Below are positions 55,067 through 64,000 of a DNA stretch of 64,000 nucleotides, piece by piece. Under the pieces are notes generated by a model that had not been told where the DNA came from, searched no databases, and saw only the letters and a program-made list of their open reading frames with translations. How positions within the stretch are numbered: the first letter of the stretch is position 1; each line of letters opens with the position of its first letter. Source of the DNA: Priapulus caudatus. Taxonomy: Eukaryota > Priapulida > Priapulimorpha > Priapulimorphida > Priapulidae. Location of the stretch: assembly GCF_000485595.1 (NCBI RefSeq), contig NW_014577156.1, positions 380,327 to 444,326 on the forward strand, written 5' to 3'. The translations under genes and the position numbers were made by a program.

Positions 55067-58000
55067 ATGTACTCCAAAGGCAAAGCATCAACTGTGCCGT
55101 CAGACAGCCAAGCACGAGAAAAGTAAGTACATTTATCACGTATCTCGAAGACAGTCGCATTTTTAAATGTATAGAGTAAGTAGCTGCACAAAAATTTATT
55201 GGCCTTGTGGTTAGTATTTGTAACGAACAGCTATTTTCTTTAGCCGCGTTAGTCCGCAGGCTGTAGAATGCCCCTCCATAATGGCTGTTCCGATCACTGT
55301 GCGTATACCCTACTGCATGTAGCATTTAGGTCATCGTGATATATCTTTGCTATCCGCATCTAGGAGCGGGACACGATCATAATATTTTTAGAAAAATAAA
55401 CTGCAGTTAATTTGGGCTGATTTGTGTCGCACTTCCTTATATTATCGCGAGAATCTTGAGATAATGTGATAATCCATCATGGCTGTTCCGTTAGGCTGTA
55501 TCGACGCTAGTCTCATTGTTTACTCTGCGCAGCCAGTACAGTAGTACGCGCGTACAGCAGTACACGTAGGACCAGTTAATTTGCGCATTCAGTTGTGACC
55601 AGTTATTCCGTCTTGAAATGTCGCGTAATTTGGATACATTGATATGTTTTACTATGGCACTAATGTAGGGACTTTCTTTCTTTAACAGGTTAGCCTTGTA
55701 CGTATATGAATATTTATTACATGTAGGGGCACAAAAAGCTGCACAGACATTCCTTTCAGAGGTAGGTTGTTTTTACTAAATTCCAAAACAATTCGTATTT
55801 TCATGATTATGTTTCATAATAGTAATTCAGAGGTGAGCATTGTACTTTTACCCGAGATAAAACAATGGTTTGCTATAGAAGATTCATACATGATTATGTA
55901 ACCATCATAAAATGTCGTGCTGTGAATTCGCTGTCTTCTAGTAATTACATAGTTATTAATTGATTAGAGATTTTTGCATGTACAGAATATTCCCGTGCAT
56001 CTTTGGTTCTTTGCTAAAAATAAAATTTGCTTGTTGATATTAGTCAGCTGCCAGTAGTGTCAAGTCGGTGTAATTTTACTCACAAGAGGGCAGTCTGTTA
56101 GCAGTGCAGATACATTGGTGTGTCTGCCTACATGTCATGTATACAACAGAATTATGACAAACATGTTTAATTTCAGAAAGAATAATAGTAGATAAATTCA
56201 ATACAACTGCCTCATAGAATGGTATCATGCATTATAGACATCGTGTAGTAATAATAAAAAATAGTATACATGGAGTTCTAACTCTAGCTATGTAGCCATG
56301 TTCTCTACCACAATTGGATGCGAAGGGCTGCATAGACCTGAGCTAAAGAAATTCCAGCAGTTACTAATGATATTGAAACTCAACAAAATGCATTTCTTAG
56401 GGCTTCTCAGTGCTCTTCACAGCATTGTAAATATTCTACCAGGTCTTTACACATTCTATTTTCTAGTTAACAGTTATAATAGATTTTTTTGCCCTTTCCT
56501 TTCTAGATTCGATGGGAGAAAAATATAACATTAGGAGAGCCACCTGGTTTTTTACATTCATGGTGGTGGTAAGTATTACACACATGTGTCCCAATGTATT
56601 GTATGTATCGGACTCGGTGCAGGATCCGTGTAGTTCCCTGTTACCAGGTATAAATTTCTTCTGAAAATATATGAAAAATACATATATATATGGTAAAAAT
56701 ATTAAATTTAATGGATATTGTTGTCTAGGTTCTAACCTGAAGGAAACTCAAACGAAGAAAAAATTTATTGTATTGTAGGTCTTGTTGCCTAAAAGTTTTT
56801 TTGGATACAAATAGTGATGTCACGATCATCGATTATACTCGATCATCGGTTGAACAGTGGCTCAAACCAAGCGCTTAGTGATGTCACGATCATCGATTAT
56901 ACTCGATCATCGGTTGAACAGTGGCTCAAACCAAGCGCTTGGTTATCAAAATCCATAATCGATTTCATCAGGAAAAAAAAAACTTGGAAAAGTGATGAGA
57001 ATCAGAGATATCATCACTACTATACAAGTTATCCTTTATTAACATACATGTATTATACACACAGTAGTAAACAGTGCAAAACAAACAGTAAACAGGGCTA
57101 AACAAGCACATACATGCACACACGTACATGCGCACGACGTTACGCACACACAGGCATTCAACACCCCGAGTAACCGATTGTAACCGATCATCGGTTATTT
57201 GGGTCCAACCGATGATCGATTACGAAATTACAACCGATTGACCACACTAGATACAAATAAATCAACATGATATAACTGGTAAATGACTGTAATGCATCAT
57301 TAATGCATCTGTAAATGATGCTAGCAAGCATTTTTGGCATTTTTCTGAACTCTTACCTGATAGGAAGTGTTCTAAAGTGGTTATAAAATATGATAGTCAA
57401 CTATTTGACTGTTTAGCATTAAAATCAAGGATTACACTTAGGAACATTGATCAAGGTTTAACTTGTTTTCACATTTTTACATATATTGCTATAGTCTGCG
57501 TAGCTGCGAAAATAAGCTGTTCTATAAATGGGTGAAATCATTTTTAATACTAAATTATCAAGGTATAACGAGATTGGAGTTTCTGGTTAAAATATACATC
57601 ACTATATTACCCTAACAAGGATATATTTAGTATTATTTACCTTATATGACAATTGACCAAAGGCAATTAAGTTGGATTCATGTGATTTTTTTTGGGTATT
57701 CCCACACCAGCATTCAATGATACAATGATGATGCCTTAATAACTTGTTAGTACCTTTGTTTGTAGGAAGGCCATCATTCACTCATTCTATAAAGAGTAAC
57801 ATTGAGTGGGTAACTACTGCTGGTTTTTATGCAGTTTAGAGTGACGACATTGATTGACTTTGTCCCCAGCATCCACACACTTATCGGTCGTGCAAGAAAC
57901 GCTCATGTTAACAAATTTATTAATGCCAACTTGTAGTGAAGTTTGGATGTACACAAGGCGTGTGTATTCTACTAGCGATGTGTACAGATACATACACACA

Positions 58001-58509
58001 GCTTGTGTTTTCTACTAGTTAAGTGTATATGGACATACATGCAACTTGTTCATTTTGCACCATCCTTCATTATATACTATGCATGTTAGGGTTTTGACTG
58101 ACATAAGTAAGCCACCCTCGGGGTGTTAGCGATTCATTATGATTAAGTACGAACCGAGCAATTTAAATAAATGTGCGTGTGTTTGTGTGCATGTACGCCT
58201 GCAAGCGCCTGTGTGTGCGTGTGTGCGTGAGTGTGTGTGTGCGTGCGTCTGCGTGAGTGTGTGCATGTGTGCATGCATGTGTATGTGTTTGTGTGTGTAT
58301 GTATGTGCATGTGCTCAAGTCTGTGTATGTGTGCATGCATGTGCATGCGTGATGCATTTGTGTGAGTGTGTGTGCGTGCATGTGTGTGTATGTGCATGCC
58401 CGTGTTCGTGTGTGCGTGTGCGTGCGTTCATACATGCGAGTGTGTGTATGTGCATGCACGTGTGCGTATGTGTATGTGCGTGCGTGCGTGTGCGTGCGGG
58501 TGTGCATGC

Positions 58510-58542
<33 letters not shown>

Positions 58543-61500
58543 AGTGCGTGTGCATGCGTGCGTGCGTGTATGTGCATGCTTCTGTGTGTGCGTGTGCGTG
58601 CGTGTGTGTGTGCGTGCGTGTGCGTGCGTGTGTGTGTGTGTGTGCGCGTGCGAGCGCACGTGCGTGCGTGTGTATGTACGTACAACAATGATATAAATGC
58701 TAACATTTCCCCGCCGCGTTTTCCTTGCAGTGTTTTCTGGGATTTATACTGCGCCGCACCAGAGCGACGAGATACTTGTGAACACTCGAGTGAAGCGAAA
58801 GCATTTCATGACTATGTAAGTACCACACACCAGAGCTAAGCTGTCTCACCCACCACACCTGACACTGCGAGGCAAAGCCACATGAACAACAGTGTTAACG
58901 TATAAATGTTAATGTTAAATAAAAATGTCAAAAACATGTTTCACTGTTAATTTGCAACTTCTAGTTGCAAACTTGTGGTTGTCGTATTGACATCTTCTAT
59001 CCTGGGTCCGTTTTGAGGACTTGTTTATACCTTGTAGAATGCATGCGAATGAGAGATTTCATTGACCAGTCCAAAAATGCAAATCATTGTGCATTCTTGC
59101 AGTGGGGGTTTGCGAGGTGTGAGTTTGCTAAGTTCTTCCTGTCCACTGATGAAAATTCATTTGCTAATGGTGATATAATTATATATTGCTATAATTATAA
59201 AGGTGACTTTACTCCTGGTTTGGTAATTGAACTGATTTTAGGTGCAGTTGAGCTTAGCTCCTTGTCGTTCATTCCCAGCATATGCTAAGTAACCTTGTCA
59301 TCCGGATGACCCTGAATTATTGCCAGAGTTGAACTTCATTTTATTTTGGCCATCTCTCTAATGTCAGCCCCCTAGCAGCACTAAACGTGTCATTCTACAT
59401 TGTTGTTTATTATAAAATTTAAGCTGAATGGATCTAAAATCAACAGAAGTTTAGTGGTGTGAGCACTTAAGTATTTGCATTGGCATCTGGCAATTGTATG
59501 TCTGTCTCCCAGTCCCCACTGCGTCATGCCATTAAAAAAGTTACTGTTTAATCCAAATCTCATTTTCAAAGTATTACCTGAATGATTAGAATCCCTATTC
59601 AAACTTGGCTTCACCAGTCGTAACCCTTATCTTTCTTGCAATTCCGGGACGAGACAGATATCTGACCGTTCAGTTTTGCAAGCATTTTATCTCATGTAGA
59701 TGGTAGATGTGTACATATCATCCGGAGTTAATAATGACAAATTTGTCATTATTAACTCCTGATATCATGCATTGTAGTAACATCACCCAACCGCATATAT
59801 ACAATTGCAACTGGCAGAGGTACTTCCACATGTATTTGCTATTGCTGCTGCTTGAGCAGTTAGCACATCGTATAAAATACGAAACTTTATACTCCATCAT
59901 TCAGAGTAATGGTGAAAACATTTACTTGTCAAAACATGGAAAACATGTCATAACTTTGATAAATGCCAAACACATTACTGATTATTTTAACGGGAATAAG
60001 TGATTGAGTCAAATCCAAATATTACTATAAAATTAACTAAATCCTACAAAGATATTAAGTATGGCCCATCAGGTGAATATTTCAAGTTAAATAAGAGGGG
60101 CAGTTTCATTGTAATTTTAAGCTGTACGCTTTTGTCAACAAAGTTGTGATCAAGGTTAGTCAATTTAACATCTTAAAGTCTAAAACCGTTGGCAGTATTA
60201 TTTGCTGTTATGTAAAACCAGGAAAAAGTGTGTAAAACTGTTTTATCTATATTATGTTACCAACGTTTATATAGTACTAAATATGAGAATGCCTTACATT
60301 AAACAGACATGAGATTTTTACTAACGTTCACTAACTTTGAAAATGGGTGTATTCCTAAAGCCCTTTTCTATACCACAGTTTTCTATTCTGAAATGGATGC
60401 GAGTTTTACATCTTATAAATAATAGATTAATAATACTATTTAAATAACAGGATTTTTTCACGATAATTAAACATGACTAGTTAAAAGTAAATAATAATGT
60501 GCTGGAATTTTTGGAGCTTCCCGGTTACTAGCAATTTAAATTTTAATCTGGAGAATTCTTGTCATATCTCAGTAGGGTGCTAAATGTCGGACACGGTTGG
60601 CCGTCACTTCGTCAGTGCACCGTGGCAGGTTTTCCTCGATGTCATGTCCCTCCCTATTCTTCGTAACCTTTGCCCAGCCCAGCAAAATTCACGCTCGTGG
60701 ATGAGTCACACTACTGTGTACTGTATTGTAGTTGTGATTAGCTCCCAAGTAGGCATTATACACACCTCGCTGTCGAGTTCCTTAATCATAGTTTCTCGGA
60801 TAACGCAAGTTTAAACTCATAGAAATTCACAAATTACAATGACTTTTCTCTGGGAGAGCCGGTTTTTCTGGGAGTAGAGTTCGGCTGGTATCTGGGAATT
60901 TTACGCAACAGCGCTTAGATATTAGGGTGTGGTTACACGTGACATCGTGTATTTACTTCTAACCCATGGGGGAACAGTCCGGCAAACTCCATCGCATGTA
61001 TGAATTAACCACGAGTACGAACACAAGCGGTGGCCGTAGACAATAGCTTTAGCTGCTATTCCTGTAGCGCGGATAGGTCAACCACGTCTTTGTCTACCGG
61101 ATTGCCTTGCTAGAACACTCTGTACTCTGACCCGCTAACATTATAGTAGTCTAAACAACTTTTAGGTGATTAGCGTGGTCGCATTATCGTTGCCATTCCG
61201 CATGCACGTCGTGTCACACAGGCACACACACGCGCACACTGCTCGTTTGGTTAGAAACTAACGCAAATTTGGCAATCTTTGTCCTGCTGTGTCGTCGTAG
61301 ATTTTACGTTGTCCGTCGAGGCGCTGAGCATGCATGCATTTTTTCGTATTTGTCGCGGTGAACAAGTACATATCGCACTATATTTTTCGACGTGAGAGAA
61401 AGTCGCTAGGTCCCACATTGCGCGCTCTTCCCGTATATATGCGTATACGTACTCCCTCGCTCTGCATGTTTTAGAGTTGAATGCGTTTGCTGGTGATCCC

Positions 61501-62900
61501 CCCCCCCCAATGCATCCGGGATCCTGCCCCAACCCGCGTGTATGTGCGTGACTCAGGTCAAGCAGCACTCGTGTACCTGTACCCTGTACCTGTAGGTGTT
61601 AACCACCGTGTGCGCAGTTATCGCACATTCCTTCCACCTGTCCACACGCCGACAGCAGCGCTCAAGCAGGCTTACCTGGTTTCTTTGCTAAGGAGTCTTT
61701 CGATTGTTCGCTCGCTGGTGTCTGTTTCCACTTCTGCGACACGCTTGTGTCACCCAGTTGTCCCCACTACTCGACCGTAAGTTTGCTCAAAGGAGGTGGC
61801 GGGGAGGCGGCTGTGGTCAGTGCTCAGGACAGCTTGGCCGTATTGTACAGCATTGTCTCAGGCTGCTCAAATGCAGTGCAACTTGCATCTCTCACGCAGA
61901 TATAAAAATCAATAAACTGAACCGTTGCTATAGCAACATAGTGTTGAAAATTGCCTTATCCTAGACAGCTCAGCCTAGGTCAGCATGCAAGTTATTTTTA
62001 TAGTTGTCTGTTTTGAGTTTGTTTATTATCAGTATTGATTAATAGAAAACTTAGTATTGCTTCGAGTTTATCTAGTTTGAAGTAGATTTAGTGCTTCCAT
62101 CCTTTTTCTGATGTTAACTTCTAAAGAAATAATATTTTTGAAACTTTACTTCCTGACAGGCAGAGTTCTGGTAGAGCTCCAATATTGCTTTGTCTTTATC
62201 GATTAGGGTTTTATTTAACATAGAGCACAAATTGGACAAAAGAACATTATACACGTCACGATATTAAAAACACAAATGAAATATGGAAGAGCCAGGTTTT
62301 TCTCCCTAACGTGTATCACATCATGTGCGCGTGTGATGTTACTACGTGTGGACCTGTACATGTTGTCAGCGTTGGTGGTCTAGCCAAATTAGTTCTTAAA
62401 ACAACGTCAGTCCTTTTCGAGTCAATACTACCCACTGTGTCTAATGTGAATTAGCCTAGAAATACATCAGTAGTGATGTGTCTTATCGTATTTTTGTCAT
62501 GCTGACTTCTGTAATGTGTAAATTAATTAATATAGAAATCAGCTATATAATTACGTTTTATTATGAAGCACTATTTTGCAAGTCAGTTTGACTAAATTAT
62601 AGCCCGTTGCGGAAATTTAATATGAAAATTTCACTGAGATAGTTGTACATGTACATTTACAAGGCATTGATTTCCTGTATTCATATATTATACATCACGT
62701 GTTATTGATTACTGGTTAAGATAAAGCTAGTATTACTAGCTATTTGGTCATAAATGTACTTTTCCCATGATACTGACATTACCCCCCCTCTCTCTCTCTC
62801 TTGTCTCACTGTCATCTGTACTGATTTGGGCATTTTCCTTTCTCTGTTGCAGGGTTTTGTAAACTCTGGGTATGGTGTAAATGTAAATGGTCTAGCTCAC
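55067..62900 (+). CDS. SSBP3: Single-stranded DNA-binding protein (SSBP/Ssdp), first five coding exons (partial)
   Basis: Nuclear cofactor that binds and stabilises LDB/Chip in LIM-homeodomain complexes; named for pyrimidine-rich ssDNA binding. Exons: 55067-55122, 55689-55761, 56507-56568, 58731-58815, 62853-62900, all GT-AG and in phase, 108 codons. The start [13 protein letters not shown] matches MFAKGKGSAVPSD. The LisH/LUFS region follows: [19 protein letters not shown] (about 22-40), [20 protein letters not shown] and [13 protein letters not shown] to [11 protein letters not shown] (ends at 92), nearly invariant across animals. Exon 5 is a 48-nt in-frame exon ([13 protein letters not shown]) absent from the human isoform I know. 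The Gly/Pro/Met-rich C-terminal part is not found and lies beyond the right edge. The symbol stands for the SSBP2/3/4 family, which an invertebrate would hold as one Ssdp gene. Confidence 0.93.
56812..57249. mobile_element. hAT-like MITE, copy 2, with duplicated left terminus
   Basis: Same family as 22442-22826. GATACAAA flanks both sides (56804-56811, 57250-57257). The first 64 bp (56812-56875) are repeated exactly or nearly so at 56876-56939, so the copy has two left ends in tandem. It lies in SSBP intron 3. Confidence 0.93.
58165..58680. repeat. GT/GC-rich microsatellite in SSBP intron 3
   Basis: Imperfect (TG)n with many GC and CATG steps, ending about 50 bp before exon 4. It gives spurious Cys/Val and His/Thr open frames on both strands. 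Confidence 0.95.
58816..62852 (+). other. SSBP intron 4
   Basis: A 4-kb intron. It contains a 36-bp perfect palindrome at 59724-59759 and no other feature I can support. The open frames at 58965-59288 and 59707-60003 resemble no protein I know. Confidence 0.7.
59724..59759. repeat. 36-bp perfect palindrome
   Basis: GGAGTTAATAATGACAAA followed at once by its reverse complement. ATATCAT occurs 2-3 bases outside on both sides as a direct repeat. Confidence 0.93.
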
Positions 62901-64000
62901 GTAAGTAACACTCGCATGCTTTCTTGTCTCTTATACTTTTGCAAATTCGCCAGTTTCCGAGTGGCGTTCGCGCACGCGTACACATACGGGATACGAAAAT
63001 CGGTGACGATTGTTAATTAATCAAAAATCATAAAGTGGAAAATAAGTTTGCACCTGAACAGTTGAATGCTGCTCGGTGGTAGCCGGCGATTGGGATTGAT
63101 TGCCTCTGCAAAGGTTATCGATTGGTGAGAACCTATGTCGGCATGCCTGGCTCGTAATACCATTTATCACCGCTGTTCATTCACAGCGAGTCAAAGGGAT
63201 GCTCGTGTACCTACGTGAACTTATCACAGGCCTGCTCCTATCGATGGTGGAATAAAATTAAACTGATAATGTGCAAGATCCTATCCCGTGAAATTGGGCT
63301 GATTGCAATATCTCCTACCATCATAACTTGGCCTCAGAAGTTGTCAGATTATAATAAATTTGTAGACTGATCTCGTTCTCTATAGTGATCTGCTGACCAT
63401 TCTGTTACGTCAACCTAATTAGTAGCCAAACTCATACGCTTTAAGATCACTCTCGCACACGTGTTAGCTGGTCATTAGCATCAACAATAAGTAAGGCTGG
63501 GCAGCTTTTGATCCAAAGGTTTTAAAACCAGTTATTTATTTTATAGCCATGTATTTATCGCCGAATTAGGGGTAACATTGAGGAGCTTGGCCTGTATGGC
63601 CAATGACACTGGCACCCACGATGGTAGTGTGATATTAATGGGGCTGTATCAAATTTCTGCCGTGAGCGCCTGAAATTGTCGGGATGAAAATCCCTTTTGA
63701 GTTTTGACCCACCACCAGTTATATGGAATTCTTATTAATTTATTTTTTCCTTGATGGTTACTACTAAACTGCTAAACATTGCAAATAGAAACATCATCTG
63801 CATAAATTTAAATTTAAACTTTCTAGCTTTTACTAATAGCTTGTTCTGGCTAAACTCGCAAGGAAAGCGTTCTAAAAAATTTTTTGTTTGCTATTGTAAT
63901 CCACATGTTGCTCGACAAGATTGCAACGCTGCCTGTTGCAAAGACGTCACAATCCTTGGTGATTGAAGAAGTATCATAGCTAATATAAATATTTGAGTTT
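62901..64000 (+). other. SSBP intron 5, to window edge
   Basis: No further SSBP exon is recognised before the end of the window, and nothing else is supported. Confidence 0.55.

Noticed and set aside
58139-58839. Cys/Val and His/Thr frames on both strands
   Set aside because: GT microsatellite; only the short part after 58731 is coding, as SSBP exon 4.

Overview
This window is a piece of a metazoan nuclear genome, probably a non-vertebrate bilaterian. It has five protein-coding genes with metazoan orthologues, four of them split by canonical GT-AG introns. Between and inside them lie many microsatellites, LINE fragments, tRNA-related sequence and small non-autonomous DNA transposons. Short CCCTAA tracts occur inside some repeats, matching the TTAGGG-type animal telomere unit. 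I cannot name the species.

Layout. 1-1540: decayed non-LTR retrotransposon running into a tetranucleotide microsatellite. 1817-3400: inverted-repeat elements and microsatellites. 3933-5651 (minus): the first two coding exons of an hnRNP C/RALY-type RNA-binding protein; the rest of the gene lies beyond the left edge. 5652-17364: about 11.7 kb in which I see no gene, only simple repeats, dispersed repeats and a tRNA-related SINE-like sequence. 17365-18165 (minus): cyclin C as one uninterrupted reading frame. 19570-38925 (plus): complete 20-exon AFG3L2 (mitochondrial m-AAA protease), 806 codons assembled from the sequence. 40584-48143 (minus): complete 16-exon TCF25 (NULP1/Rqc1), 670 codons. 48255-55066: intergenic, with a hAT-like element, a TIR element, a CR1-like LINE on the minus strand and a long GA array. 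55067-62900 (plus): the first five coding exons of the SSBP/Ssdp transcription cofactor; the gene runs off the right edge.

CCNC and AFG3L2 are head to head with 1.4 kb between their start codons. AFG3L2 and TCF25 are tail to tail. TCF25 and SSBP diverge. The genes serve unrelated processes: RNA binding, Mediator kinase module, mitochondrial protein quality control, ribosome-associated quality control, and LDB/Chip-dependent transcription. No operon-like logic is implied.

The most interesting material is mobile DNA. Several elements have terminal inverted repeats and target-site duplications that can be read directly. Two copies of one TIR family have 9-bp target duplications, and one of them carries telomere-like repeats. 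A hairpin family with the end AGCTCTAGTACTATAGCC recurs. AFG3L2 intron 17 holds a 1.15 kb CTG/GTG triplet array. I found no evidence of an undescribed multi-gene system.
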